A DNA stretch of 64,000 nucleotides, from positions 1 through 64,000 of the forward strand of contig JAVBPJ010000011.1 in the NCBI GenBank assembly GCA_031549665.1. Reading direction: 5' to 3'. The translations under genes and the position numbers were made by a program. Shown piece by piece: positions 42,017-51,389 of the stretch; within the stretch, counting starts at the first letter, position 1; each line of letters begins with the position of its first letter. The stretch is from Rikenella sp031549665 (GTDB lineage Bacteria; Bacteroidota; Bacteroidia; Bacteroidales; Rikenellaceae). The notes under the pieces were generated by a model. It saw only the letters and a program-made list of their open reading frames with translations. It had not been told where the DNA came from and ran no database searches.

Positions 42017-43266
42017 GGCTGTTCTCTCTCCTTTTCGGCCCGGTACCACAGGGTCGAGCTGTTTTCGAGCCGGAAAAGGCCCTGCGCGGTGGCGGCGATC
42101 TCGGCGGCGGTTACCGAACGGTGTTCCTCCACCTCGGTATTGATGAGTGCGGCGTCGCCCAGCAGTTCGTAGTACGCCAGGTTCATCGCCTTGTTCAGCA
42201 CGTTGATTTCGCCGAACAGGTAGGTGGCTTCGAATTTGTTTTTCACCTTTTCGAGTTCGTAGTCGCCCACCGGTTCGCGGCCCAGTTGCTCCAGTTCGCG
42301 CCACAGGGCCTCTTCGGCCTGCGCGGTGGTGATTCCGTCCATCAACCGGCCCGTTACCACAAAAAGGCCCGGGTCGATGTCGCCCGAAATGTAGGCGTTG
42401 ACGCTCGAAAAGAGGTTTTGCTGCTGCACCAGCCGTTGGTAGAGGCGGCTCGATGTGCCGTTGCTCAACAGGTCGGAGATCACGTCGCACACCGTAGCCT
42501 GGCGGGAGAGCCGTTCGGCCATGTGAAAGGTAATGTAGACCACCGAAGCGGGAACAGGGCGGAACACCTCCATCCGCTTGGGAGTTTGCTGGAGGGGTTC
42601 GGCGGGAATTTGGTCAACGGGCGGAGGGCCGGAGGGAATCTCCCCGAACCATTTTTCGGCCAGCGCGAAAAGCTCCTCCTCGGGCAGATCGGCCGCCAGC
42701 GAAAGGATGGCGTTCGAGGGGCGGTAATAACGGGCGAAGAACGCGCGCACCTGTTCCATGGTGGCGTTGCGGATGTGGTCGACCTCGCGCCCGATGGTGG
42801 CCCAGCGGTAGGGGTGCCGTTCATACACAAAGGGGCGGAGCAGCAACCACACGTCGCCGTAGGGCTGGTTCAGGTAGCGTTGGGAAAACTCTTCGACCAC
42901 TACTTTGCGTTGCACCTCGAGGCTCTTCTCCGAAAAGGCCAGCCCCAGCATCCGGTCCGATTCGAGCCACAGGGCCGTTTCGATGTTCTCTTTGGGCAGG
43001 GCGAGGTAATAGTTCGTGTAGTCGTTGTTGGTAAAGGCGTTGTTTTCGCCTCCGGCCAACTGCACCGGTTCGTCGTACGAGGGGATGTTGACCGATCCGC
43101 CGAACATCAGGTGTTCGAACAGGTGGGCGAACCCGGTGTGGTCGTAATGTTCGTTGCGCGATCCCACCTTGTAGAGCAGGTTCACCGCCGCCATCGGGGT
43201 CGAGTCGTCCCGGTGAACCAGCACCGTAAGGCCGTTGGCGAGTACCCGCCGTTGAAAGTCGATCAT
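42013..43266 (-). CDS. M16 zinc metallopeptidase, catalytic subunit
   Basis: 417 aa. The inverted zinc motif is FAHLFEHLMFGG (HxxEH near residue 52), with the downstream Glu expected in the helix with VVVEEFSQRYLNQPYGD. The C-terminal domain of the M16 fold follows. No signal peptide is seen, so it is probably cytoplasmic. The start is fixed by the -7 element 4 bp upstream and by the standard N-terminus (RRVLANGLTVLVHRDDS). It is translationally coupled to the inactive partner. Upstream it is divergent from the GT39-like gene. Confidence 0.9.
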   Translation of the reverse strand: MIDFQRRVLANGLTVLVHRDDSTPMAAVNLLYKVGSRNEHYDHTGFAHLFEHLMFGGSVNIPSYDEPVQLAGGENNAFTNNDYTNYYLALPKENIETALWLESDRMLGLAFSEKSLEVQRKVVVEEFSQRYLNQPYGDVWLLLRPFVYERHPYRWATIGREVDHIRNATMEQVRAFFARYYRPSNAILSLAADLPEEELFALAEKWFGEIPSGPPPVDQIPAEPLQQTPKRMEVFRPVPASVVYITFHMAERLSRQATVCDVISDLLSNGTSSRLYQRLVQQQNLFSSVNAYISGDIDPGLFVVTGRLMDGITTAQAEEALWRELEQLGREPVGDYELEKVKNKFEATYLFGEINVLNKAMNLAYYELLGDAALINTEVEEHRSVTAAEIAATAQGLFRLENSSTLWYRAEKEREQP

Positions 43267-43270
43267 TGCC

Positions 43271-43278
43271 CAAAGGTA
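43271..43278 (-). promoter_or_regulatory. -7 element for the M16 pair
   Basis: TACCTTTG on the minus strand, 4 bp before the ATG at 43266; the message should be leaderless or nearly so. Confidence 0.6.
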
Positions 43279-43398
43279 CGTTTTTTCCCCGAAGTACGGC
43301 CTGGGAACGAACGCCTTGTCCTCGGGCCGGACAGAGCTGTTTTTCGGGGCGGGGATGGCGTACGGCAAGAGATCGGCGGAGAAACTGAAAGAATTTAT

Positions 43399-43406
43399 TA
43401 CCTTTG
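43399..43406 (+). promoter_or_regulatory. -7 element for the GT39-like gene
   Basis: TACCTTTG, 6 bp before the ATG at 43413. It overlaps the alternative TTG start at 43404. Confidence 0.6.
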
Positions 43407-43412
43407 AAACCG

Positions 43413-45194
43413 ATGAAAAAATGGCTCGAACAGCTCAAAGAGCGCCCCAACCTTTTCCTTGCGCTGCTGCTTGCGGGATGGTGGATCCTGAACCTGGCGC
43501 AGGCGGCCTTCACGGGCCTTTCCGGCGACGAGCTCTACTACTGGTACATCTCGCAACGGCTGGACTGGGGCTATTTCGACCACCCCCCGATGTTCGCGCT
43601 GCTCACCCGTTTCGGCGTATCTTTGGGCGGCGACGGGGCGCTGTGGATCCGCCTGGGGGCATTGACCCTGCAACCTCTTTACCTGTATCTTTTCTGGACG
43701 CTGGCGCGCACCCCGCAAAGCACGTGGCGGTCGGCGGGGCGTTATTTTCTGATCGCTTTCAGCATTCCCCTGCTGCAACTCTACGGATTTGTCGACACGC
43801 CCGACGCTCCGCTGATGTTCTTTTCGGCGCTTTTCCTGTGGAGCTACCGCCATTACCTGAAGACCCCGCGCGAACGGGGCCTGTTGAATCGGGACCTGTG
43901 GCTTTACAGCCTCGCCTTGTGCGTCGCGCTGGCCGGACTGGCCTATTCGAAATACCACGGCGCACTCGTGTTCCTGCTCATCGTGCTGTCGAACCTGAAC
44001 CTGTTGACCAAACGGAGTTTCTGGTTGTTGGCCTTCGGCGCGGCCCTGCTCGTACTACCCCACCTGCAATGGCAATACGAACACGACTGGGTGTCGCTGC
44101 GCTACCACACCTCGGGACGCAACGCCCTGTTCGAATGGGGCAACGTGTGGGAGTTCCTGCTCAACCTGTGGGTTACCTTCAACCCGCTGCTGCTGCCGCT
44201 GTTCCTGCTGGTATTGGTAAAATTCAAGGCCGCCGACCGCTTCGAGCGGGGACTGAAATTCCTGGCCTGGGGGTTCATCCTCTTTTTCGGATTTTCGGCC
44301 CTGCGCGGACAGGTGCAGCCCCAATGGCTCATTCCGGTGGTTTTTCCGTTGCTGTACTGGTTGTTCCGCGAAGGGGAACGCCGTCCGAAACTGCGGCGCG
44401 TGATTCGTCGGGTGGGTTGGGTGAGCGTCCTGCTCTTCGTGGCCGTGCGCATCTTCGCCATGTGTTACCACGGCACGGCCATCCGCAACGAAATTTTCAC
44501 CAACGAACGCGACACGAAAGCCCTGGGGCAACAACTCGGCAACATGCCCATCATCTGCGACGGCAATTACCGCATGGCCTCGTCGTACATCTACTACAAC
44601 CACGCCGAGGCCTACGCCATGCCCTCGATCTACACCCGCAGCAGCCAGTTCGAACTGCTCGACACCGACACCCGCCTGTACGGCAAGCAGGTGGCCATCG
44701 GCATCTCGCCCAAGGTGATGGATTCGATCCCTCCGGCGCTGCGGAAAGAGCGTTTCCCCGTCTATTTCCAGGCCACGCCGCGTTCGGGAGTCTTCCACTA
44801 CCGCGTGGTGGACCACTACATCCCCACCCGGCGGGTGGAGATCACCCACTCGCCCCTGCCCGAGAAGATACTCACCGGCGAGGTGCTGCCCATGACCCTG
44901 ACCCTGTACAACCCCTACCCCTTCGACATTCCGATGGAGGGGATACGGCTCGTAGCCCAATTCCGCCCCTGGCGGCTGGAGCACTACGACGTTCCGGTGA
45001 AAACCGCGCCCCAGATCAGCGAACTCAAAGCGGGCGAGCGCGTTACCGTGCGGGTCTACCTCACCATTCCCCAACTGAAAGAGAGCCGCGATTACGGTTT
45101 CGGCTTCACCCTGCAACGATGGCCCTTCGGCTCGTGGTACAACAGCCCCCGAAGCACCATCTACGTGGTCAATCCCCACGGAAGAATCAATTAA
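43413..45194 (+). CDS. GT39/ArnT-like membrane glycosyltransferase
   Basis: 593 aa. The first two-thirds are polytopic membrane (about ten segments). The first periplasmic loop carries LSGDELYYWYISQRLDWGYFDHPPM, where the Asp-Glu is the catalytic-type motif of GT-C enzymes of the PMT/ArnT group. The last 200 residues form a soluble beta-rich domain. It would transfer a sugar from a polyprenyl-phosphate donor to a lipid or protein outside the inner membrane. It is 31 bp upstream of the GH116 gene, so the two probably share a transcript. The acceptor is unknown. Confidence 0.82.
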   Translation: MKKWLEQLKERPNLFLALLLAGWWILNLAQAAFTGLSGDELYYWYISQRLDWGYFDHPPMFALLTRFGVSLGGDGALWIRLGALTLQPLYLYLFWTLARTPQSTWRSAGRYFLIAFSIPLLQLYGFVDTPDAPLMFFSALFLWSYRHYLKTPRERGLLNRDLWLYSLALCVALAGLAYSKYHGALVFLLIVLSNLNLLTKRSFWLLAFGAALLVLPHLQWQYEHDWVSLRYHTSGRNALFEWGNVWEFLLNLWVTFNPLLLPLFLLVLVKFKAADRFERGLKFLAWGFILFFGFSALRGQVQPQWLIPVVFPLLYWLFREGERRPKLRRVIRRVGWVSVLLFVAVRIFAMCYHGTAIRNEIFTNERDTKALGQQLGNMPIICDGNYRMASSYIYYNHAEAYAMPSIYTRSSQFELLDTDTRLYGKQVAIGISPKVMDSIPPALRKERFPVYFQATPRSGVFHYRVVDHYIPTRRVEITHSPLPEKILTGEVLPMTLTLYNPYPFDIPMEGIRLVAQFRPWRLEHYDVPVKTAPQISELKAGERVTVRVYLTIPQLKESRDYGFGFTLQRWPFGSWYNSPRSTIYVVNPHGRIN

Positions 45195-45225
45195 ACCACT
45201 TGCTAACCTACATACATCGAATCTC

Positions 45226-47745
45226 ATGAAAAAAACGATCACATCAGCCGCCCTGCTGTTGGGCAGCCTCTGCTTGGCCCGCGCCGAATGGAAGCCCGCC
45301 CAATGGCCCGTACTCAAGACCTACGACAAGGACCACCTCTACAACGTCGCCCTGCCGCTGGGAGGCATCGGAACCGGAACCGTAGCCCTGGGCGGGCGGG
45401 GCGAACTGCGCGACTGGGAAATCATGAACGTGCCGGCCCGCAACTACAGTACCATCCTGATGGGCAACGACGCTCCCCTTTTCGCCATCTACGTAAACGA
45501 CAACGGCAAGAAAGACACCCGGGGCCTGATCGGCCCGGTGGATCGCGCCGAGTACATGCACTACGAGGGGCGTCCGGTGAACCACCACGGGGTTCCGCGC
45601 TTCGAGAACGCCTCGTTCGAAGCGGCCTACCCCTTCGGCCAGGTGCTGCTGAGCGACCACAACACGCCCGTTCAGGTGCGCATCAAGGGATTTAACCCGC
45701 TCATCCCCGGCGACGCCGAACGGAGCGGCATCCCGATGGCCGTGCTGAGTTACCAGATCACCAATCCGACCGATCGCCCCATCGAGGTGGCCGTGTGCGG
45801 CAGCATCCGCAACTTCATCGGCCGCGACGGCAGCAAAAACTGGGAAAGCTGGAAAGGCGACCTGCATCCCGAGGGGGCCAAGAAAAACAGGAACGCCTAC
45901 CGGGTCGAACCCGGATTTTCGGGCATCTACTTCACCTCGGAAGGCGTGGACAGCAGCAGCCTGGCCTGGGGAACCCTCGCCCTGGTTACCGATGCCCCCT
46001 CTTCGAAAGTCAGCTACCGGACCGCCAGTTGCGGAAACGCCTGGGCCGACGCCATGCTTGATTTTTGGGATGACTTTTCGGCCGACGGGTTGCTGAACGA
46101 CCGCTGGCCTCAAACGGACGACGATCCCATGGCTTCGCTCTCGGTCAAGAAAACCATCGCTCCCGGAGCCACCGAATCGTTCAATTTTTACCTGACCTGG
46201 CACTTCCCCAACCGCGAAGCGTGGTCAGACAACAACCCCTTTGTGAACTACTACTGCACCACCTACGAAAATGCGTGGGACGTGGCCCAGCAACGGATCC
46301 CGCAGGTTCCGGCGCTGGAGGCCGACACCAAAAAATTCGTGGACGCGCTCTGCAACTCGTCGCTGCCCGCCGTGGTGAAAGAGGCCGCGCTGTTCAACCT
46401 GCCCACCCTGCGCTCGCAAACCGTGTTCCGCATCACCGACGGCCACATGATGGGCTGGGAGGGCGTGATGGACCGACACGGGTCGTGCTACGGATCGTGT
46501 TCGCACGTATGGAACTACGAAGTGGCCACCCCGTTCCTGTTCGGCGAACTGGCCATGACCATGCGCGACGCCGAATTCAACTATTCGATGAATCAAACGG
46601 GTCGCATGAACTTCCGGATCGCACTGCCCCTTTCGAAAGCCGCCGACAACGTGGTGTGGGCCGCCCCGGCCGCCGACGGACAGTTGGGTTGCATCATGAA
46701 AATGTACCGCGAATGGCAGCTTTCGGGCAACACCGAGGCGTTGAAACAATACTGGCCCAAGGTGAAACTGGCCATGAGCTACGCCTGGCGCGAAAACAGC
46801 TGGGATGCCAACCAGGACGGAGTGATGGAAGGAACCCAGCACAACACGATGGACGTGAACTACCACGGCCCCAATCCCCAAATGGGTTTCTGGTACATGG
46901 GAGCCCTGCGGGCCAGCGAAGAGATGGCCAAAGCGATGGGCGACACCGAATTCGCCGCCAAATGCCGCAACATCTACGAACTCGGTAGCGCCTGGATGGA
47001 CGCCAACCTGTTCAACGGCGAATACTACGAACACAAGATCACCAATCCGAAGAACCACAACGAGTACATGGACATGAGCGACCTGGGTTCGACCGCCCTG
47101 CCCAACTACCAGCTGGGCCCGGGCTGCCTGGTCGATCAACTGGTGGGGCAATACATGGCCCACATCTGCGGCCTGGGGTACCTGGGCGACGAGGCTAAGA
47201 TCAAAACCACCCTGCAAAGCATCATGAAGTACAACTACCTGCCCTCGTTCGCCAACGTGTTCAACAACATGCGTTCGTACGTGATGGGCGACGAGTCGGG
47301 CCTGATCATGGCCGGCTGGCCCAAGGGGCGTTTGCGCACTCCGTTCCCCTACTTCGCCGAGTCGATGTCGGGATTCGAGTACACGGCCGCCGTGGGAATG
47401 CTGTACGAGGGGCAGACCGAAGACGGCATGAAGTGCATCGCCAGCATCCGCGACCGCTACGACGGCGACAAACGGAACCCCTTCAACGAGCCGGAGTGCG
47501 GACACCACTACGCCCGCGCCATGGCCAGCTGGGCCGCCGTGATCGCCCTGTCCGACTTCCAATACTCGGGCGTGAAGGGAACGATGAGCTTCACCAAAAA
47601 TCCGGGCACCTATTTCTGGTCGACCGGCTACGCCTGGGGAACCGCTCAGGTGAAACCCCAAGGAAAAACCACGGTCGACGTGCTGTTCGGCTCGGTGAAG
47701 ATCGGCAAAAAGAGCCACGCCGCAGGCGACAGCTTCTCGCTGTAA
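45226..47745 (+). CDS. GH116 beta-glucosidase (GBA2-like), exported
   Basis: 839 aa with a Sec signal peptide (MKKTITSAALLLGSL, cleavage after about residue 20, ARA-E). The GBA2-type N-terminal beta domain (ALPLGGIGTGTVALGGRGELRDWEI) is followed by the (alpha/alpha)6 GH116 catalytic domain: ESWHGSCYGSCSHVWNY-like region near 410-430, DGVMEGTQHNTMDVNYHGPNP, and a C-terminal PFPYFAESMSGFEYTAA. Known members hydrolyse beta-glucosides or glucosylceramide. It follows the GT39-like gene closely. The closing hairpin at 47760 is very strong. Confidence 0.88.
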   Translation: MKKTITSAALLLGSLCLARAEWKPAQWPVLKTYDKDHLYNVALPLGGIGTGTVALGGRGELRDWEIMNVPARNYSTILMGNDAPLFAIYVNDNGKKDTRGLIGPVDRAEYMHYEGRPVNHHGVPRFENASFEAAYPFGQVLLSDHNTPVQVRIKGFNPLIPGDAERSGIPMAVLSYQITNPTDRPIEVAVCGSIRNFIGRDGSKNWESWKGDLHPEGAKKNRNAYRVEPGFSGIYFTSEGVDSSSLAWGTLALVTDAPSSKVSYRTASCGNAWADAMLDFWDDFSADGLLNDRWPQTDDDPMASLSVKKTIAPGATESFNFYLTWHFPNREAWSDNNPFVNYYCTTYENAWDVAQQRIPQVPALEADTKKFVDALCNSSLPAVVKEAALFNLPTLRSQTVFRITDGHMMGWEGVMDRHGSCYGSCSHVWNYEVATPFLFGELAMTMRDAEFNYSMNQTGRMNFRIALPLSKAADNVVWAAPAADGQLGCIMKMYREWQLSGNTEALKQYWPKVKLAMSYAWRENSWDANQDGVMEGTQHNTMDVNYHGPNPQMGFWYMGALRASEEMAKAMGDTEFAAKCRNIYELGSAWMDANLFNGEYYEHKITNPKNHNEYMDMSDLGSTALPNYQLGPGCLVDQLVGQYMAHICGLGYLGDEAKIKTTLQSIMKYNYLPSFANVFNNMRSYVMGDESGLIMAGWPKGRLRTPFPYFAESMSGFEYTAAVGMLYEGQTEDGMKCIASIRDRYDGDKRNPFNEPECGHHYARAMASWAAVIALSDFQYSGVKGTMSFTKNPGTYFWSTGYAWGTAQVKPQGKTTVDVLFGSVKIGKKSHAAGDSFSL

Positions 47746-47759
47746 CCCGCCTTCTTTTC

Positions 47760-47797
47760 GACAGAGGGGACAGACCTTGCGGTCTGTCCCCTCTGTC
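47760..47797. terminator. Perfect 17-bp inverted repeat between convergent genes
   Basis: GACAGAGGGGACAGACC, loop TTGC, exact complement. Neither strand has a T tract after the stem, so it is an unusual terminator or an RNA-stabilising hairpin. Confidence 0.6.
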
Positions 47798-47853
47798 GAT
47801 TCTGACCCCGCCCCTGGGCGCGGCTTTTGCCCGGGTTTTTTGCCCCGCTCGGA

Positions 47854-50247
47854 TCAATCGGGAAAGAACCGCCACGAAGCCGTCAGGAAAAAGGTGATCC
47901 CGGGTGCGTGGTAATACTTCGTGTCGAGCGGCTGCAGGTGGCGTTCCGCTCCCTCCCCTACCCCGCGAATACGTTGCGATTCGTACCCTCCCGTGGTCAG
48001 GTCGCGCCGATTGAACAGGTTTTGCACGCCGCCGTAAACGCCCCAGCGGCTGTTCGAATTACGCGGTTGAAAGGTATGCCCGAGGAACAGGCCGCAGACG
48101 GCGCCCCCGGCCAGCCGTTCCTGAACGGTCAGTCCGGCCAGCTCTTCGTCCGAGGCGACCCCTTCGGCGGCCCGGGCCGTGCGGCGCAGCGGAGCCGGAG
48201 CCACGTAGCTGCCGCCGAACCCGCTCAAGGTAACCGCCGCAATCCATCCGCGGGGCGCGTACGAAAGCTCCACCACTCCTGCCTGCTGCGGAGAACCCGG
48301 CACGTGCAGGCCCCTGTAGCCCACCTGTTCGGTCAACACCTCGGCCCCGTTCGATTCGCGTTCCTCGCGGGCCGTGGGATCGGAGGTATAGCGGTTGTCC
48401 GACCAAACGCCCGCCCCCTTGAGCCAGAGCGCGGCGGCCAGTTCCACCTCGAACCCCAATTCGATCCCCGCGTGCCGCGCATCAAGTCCCTGCATCGAAT
48501 AGGTGCAGAAGTAACCGTTCAGGTCGTCGTAAAAACGCTGGTTCGAGGCCCCGTCCAAAAAACAGGTGTAAAAACCCGCCCCGTACAGCCGGAACGACGG
48601 CGTGCGGTAGTCCAAACGCAGCTCCCCGCCCGCCGCCCGTTCGTTGCAGGCGGCCTCGATCAGGGCGTTGCGGTATTCCACCTCGGAAAAACGATTCTGC
48701 GCCGGCACCGCCAGCGACTGGACACCCAGTTGCACGTCGGCCCGAAGCCGCCCGCCCAGCCGGTAGCCCACGCCGCCGTGCAGGCCCCAGTCGGGGGCAA
48801 CGCTCCAGGGCGAGGTTCCCAGCGAGGCGTCGCCCTCGAAGCCCTCTTTTTCGTAGAACCCCTCCCGCACAAGGCCCGACCCTCCGGCGCGGCCGCCCAC
48901 CGAGTACTCCCACCGGTCGCGCCGGTGGCTCCAGGCCAAAAACGCCTCGCCGCTCAACGCCCGCAGGGCGTAGTTGTACCCGAACCGGTCGCCGCTGCCC
49001 ACCTGCCGGTCGGGGTCGAGCAGGTTGTTGTGGGTTCCGTTGCGGGTGTCCTCGATGTTTTCGGCAAACGCGTCGATGTCCAGCCAGTAACTTCCGCCCA
49101 GCAGGTCGTCCAGCTCCTTGTAGTAGCGGTTGTCCGCCCCGAAGAGCCGGACACCCGCCGTGATCCGTTTTCCGGGCGCAAGCTCCCATTGCAGCGTGCT
49201 GTGCAGGGCCGCCTCGCGGTATTCCCGCACGCGGTTCTCCAAGATGTAGTGCGCCGCCGGGCCGGCGTTCGCGTTGAAGTTCACCAGTTCGCTCCAGTCG
49301 ATCTGGCTTACCGAGGGGTCGGTGCGCCACAGTTCGGCAAGCCGTTCGCGGGCCGCCGGATTGGTCAGAAAACTGGGCAGGTGGCGGTAGTAGTCGGGCC
49401 GGGGATTGGGGGCGTTTTGCCAGTTGAGGTCGGTGGAGCCGTCGCGTCCGAAGCGGGCCGAAAGCGTGGTGGTCAGGGTGCGGCCATCGTCGGGGACGTA
49501 GGCGTGCGTGATCTGCACCAGGGGCTGTTGCGAACGGCGGATGCGTGCGGAACGCTGTTCGGAACCCTGCCAGCCCCAAGCGGGGTTGTAGAGGTTATCT
49601 CCCGTCAGCGAAAAAGCCTCGGCCGTCGACGCCGACTGCATGGCCCGTTCGACAGGGGCAAAAAGCAGCGAAAGACCCAATCGGTGGCTGTCGCCAAGCC
49701 GTTTCGAAAGCGCGCCGTAGAAGGCCCAAGCGTCGTTCCAGGTTCCCTCGACCGGCAGCGCATCGCCCCACGAGCGGCTGCCGTACAGGGCGTAGGCCCA
49801 TCCCTTCGAGGGCGACTCGCCCGAGTTATACCCGGCCGTAACCCGCCCGTTGTAGTTGCGGTTGGCGCCGCCCAGCGAGATGCGGCCGCCCGGAGTTTGC
49901 TCCCACGCCGACAGCGAACGGTCGATCACCGAAAGGGGGTACCGGAAGCCCGGGTCGTTCCGCTCGATCCCCACGCCCGACAAACCCCCGAACAGGTTCC
50001 ACGCCACACCTCCGCGCGCAGGGTCGGCGGCGGAGAATCCGTCGAGCCATTGCGACTGGAAGCGGGCCTCGTAGCCGCGTTCGCGGTAGCGGGCAAAGGC
50101 CAGCCCGAACCCGGTGGCCTGTTCAAAATAGGGGATATACGCCTCGAGCGTACCGAAAGATTCGCTCCCCTCGACCGCCGGCTCCTCCTGCGCACGCAGC
50201 GGCAGGATGTGCGAAAATAAGACAACAAAAAAGACGAAACGGCGCAT
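47854..50247 (-). CDS. TonB-dependent receptor with shortened N-terminal region
   Basis: 797 aa outer-membrane barrel with a Sec signal peptide (MRRFVFFVVLFSHIL, cleavage near RAQ at 20). The segment RGYEARFQSQWLDGFSAADPARGGVAWNLFGGL resembles the second half of a plug domain, but it begins only about 55 residues from the N-terminus. The usual carboxypeptidase-like beta domain and first half of the plug seem to be missing. Alternating beta strands run to the end, which finishes in Phe-Phe-Pro-Asp. The ligand is unknown. It is divergent from the GSCFA gene and has no SusD partner. Confidence 0.78.
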   Translation of the reverse strand: MRRFVFFVVLFSHILPLRAQEEPAVEGSESFGTLEAYIPYFEQATGFGLAFARYRERGYEARFQSQWLDGFSAADPARGGVAWNLFGGLSGVGIERNDPGFRYPLSVIDRSLSAWEQTPGGRISLGGANRNYNGRVTAGYNSGESPSKGWAYALYGSRSWGDALPVEGTWNDAWAFYGALSKRLGDSHRLGLSLLFAPVERAMQSASTAEAFSLTGDNLYNPAWGWQGSEQRSARIRRSQQPLVQITHAYVPDDGRTLTTTLSARFGRDGSTDLNWQNAPNPRPDYYRHLPSFLTNPAARERLAELWRTDPSVSQIDWSELVNFNANAGPAAHYILENRVREYREAALHSTLQWELAPGKRITAGVRLFGADNRYYKELDDLLGGSYWLDIDAFAENIEDTRNGTHNNLLDPDRQVGSGDRFGYNYALRALSGEAFLAWSHRRDRWEYSVGGRAGGSGLVREGFYEKEGFEGDASLGTSPWSVAPDWGLHGGVGYRLGGRLRADVQLGVQSLAVPAQNRFSEVEYRNALIEAACNERAAGGELRLDYRTPSFRLYGAGFYTCFLDGASNQRFYDDLNGYFCTYSMQGLDARHAGIELGFEVELAAALWLKGAGVWSDNRYTSDPTAREERESNGAEVLTEQVGYRGLHVPGSPQQAGVVELSYAPRGWIAAVTLSGFGGSYVAPAPLRRTARAAEGVASDEELAGLTVQERLAGGAVCGLFLGHTFQPRNSNSRWGVYGGVQNLFNRRDLTTGGYESQRIRGVGEGAERHLQPLDTKYYHAPGITFFLTASWRFFPD

Positions 50248-50264
50248 TTCCCTCGAAATTTGGA

Positions 50265-50272
50265 CAAATGTA
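50265..50272 (-). promoter_or_regulatory. -7 element for the TonB-dependent receptor gene
   Basis: TACATTTG on the minus strand, 17 bp before the ATG at 50247. Confidence 0.55.
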
Positions 50273-50284
50273 CGGAAATCCCTT

Positions 50285-50292
50285 TACCTTTG
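50285..50292 (+). promoter_or_regulatory. -7 element for the GSCFA gene
   Basis: TACCTTTG, 3 bp before the ATG at 50296, with a possible -33 TTG at 50260-50262. This points to a leaderless mRNA. Confidence 0.6.
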
Positions 50293-50295
50293 GGT

Positions 50296-51252
50296 ATGCT
50301 TTTTCGCACCCCCGTCGAGATTCCCGATTTTTCGTTCCGCATCGAGCCACGGGCCGTCGGACTGGCCCTCGGTTCGTGCTTCGCCGAACAGGTGGGCGGG
50401 TGGCTGGCGCGGCACAAGTTCGCCGTGGAGGTAAACCCTTTCGGCGCGCTCTACAATCCCGCCAGCATGGCACGCGCCGTGGAGCGGCTCGAAGCGGGCC
50501 TGCCCTTTGAACGGGCCGATCTGTTCTACCACAACGGATTGTGGCACAGTCCGCTGCATCATGGCCTCTTTTCCGATCCCGACCCCGACCGTGCCCTGGA
50601 ACGGATGAACGCCCGGCTGCTGGCCGGAGCCGCCGCGCTGCAACGGGCCGATTACCTGCTCTTGACCCTCGGCACCGCATGGGTGTACGAGCAACAGGGC
50701 GCCGTGGTGGCCAACTGCCACCGGCTGCCTGCCGAAACGTTCCGGCGAAGACGGCTGGGTGTCGAGGAGTGCGTCGACCTGCTCGAACCCATACTTCGGC
50801 GCCACCCACACAAACAATTTCTGATTACGGTGAGTCCCGTAATTCATCGCGGCGACGGGCTGATCGAGAACCAGCGCAGCAAATCGACCCTGCTTTTGGC
50901 CGCAGCAGCGCTGACCGAACGCCGTCCGAACGCCCACTACTTCCCCGCCTACGAAATCCTCACCAGCGAACTGCGCGACTACCGTTTTTGGGACGACGAC
51001 CTTTGCCATCCCGCGCCGCTGGCGGTCGAATACCTGCGGGAACGTTTCTCCCACGCACTTTTTACGCCGCAAACCCGGCAGTTTGTCGACGAGGTAGCCC
51101 ACATTTTGCGGGCCGCCGAACACCGTCCCCTGCACCCCGAAACCGAGATGTATCAAATTTTTCTCCGTTCCATGAGCGAAAAGGTGGCCCTGCTGCAACA
51201 AACCTACCCCGCGATGGATTGGCGGGAGGAGCTTGCGCTGTTCTCCCGATAG
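50296..51252 (+). CDS. GSCFA-domain protein
   Basis: 318 aa, no signal peptide. The name-giving motif appears as ALGSCFAEQVGGWL near residue 27. Other conserved parts are NPFGALYNPASMARAVERL, LLTLGTAWVYEQQG, and ITVSPVIHRGDGLIENQRSKSTLL. The family is SGNH/GDSL-like, with Ser in GSCFA as likely nucleophile; its substrate is not established. The start at 50296 gives the standard N-terminus and lies directly behind the promoter. Confidence 0.88.
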   Translation: MLFRTPVEIPDFSFRIEPRAVGLALGSCFAEQVGGWLARHKFAVEVNPFGALYNPASMARAVERLEAGLPFERADLFYHNGLWHSPLHHGLFSDPDPDRALERMNARLLAGAAALQRADYLLLTLGTAWVYEQQGAVVANCHRLPAETFRRRRLGVEECVDLLEPILRRHPHKQFLITVSPVIHRGDGLIENQRSKSTLLLAAAALTERRPNAHYFPAYEILTSELRDYRFWDDDLCHPAPLAVEYLRERFSHALFTPQTRQFVDEVAHILRAAEHRPLHPETEMYQIFLRSMSEKVALLQQTYPAMDWREELALFSR

Positions 51253-51338
51253 CCATTGGGCTGCCCCCGTGTAGGCACTTTCCTGAAAACAAATGGATAA
51301 CGGCGTGATTCATCGCGTTATTCCTATCGAAAAAATCC

Positions 51339-51346
51339 TATCTTTG
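51339..51346 (+). promoter_or_regulatory. -7 element for the TM2 gene
   Basis: TATCTTTG, 43 bp before the ATG at 51390. Confidence 0.55.
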
Positions 51347-51389
51347 TGGCAGTAAATTTTCTTTTTAATTCACTCCAAACCAACGACAC

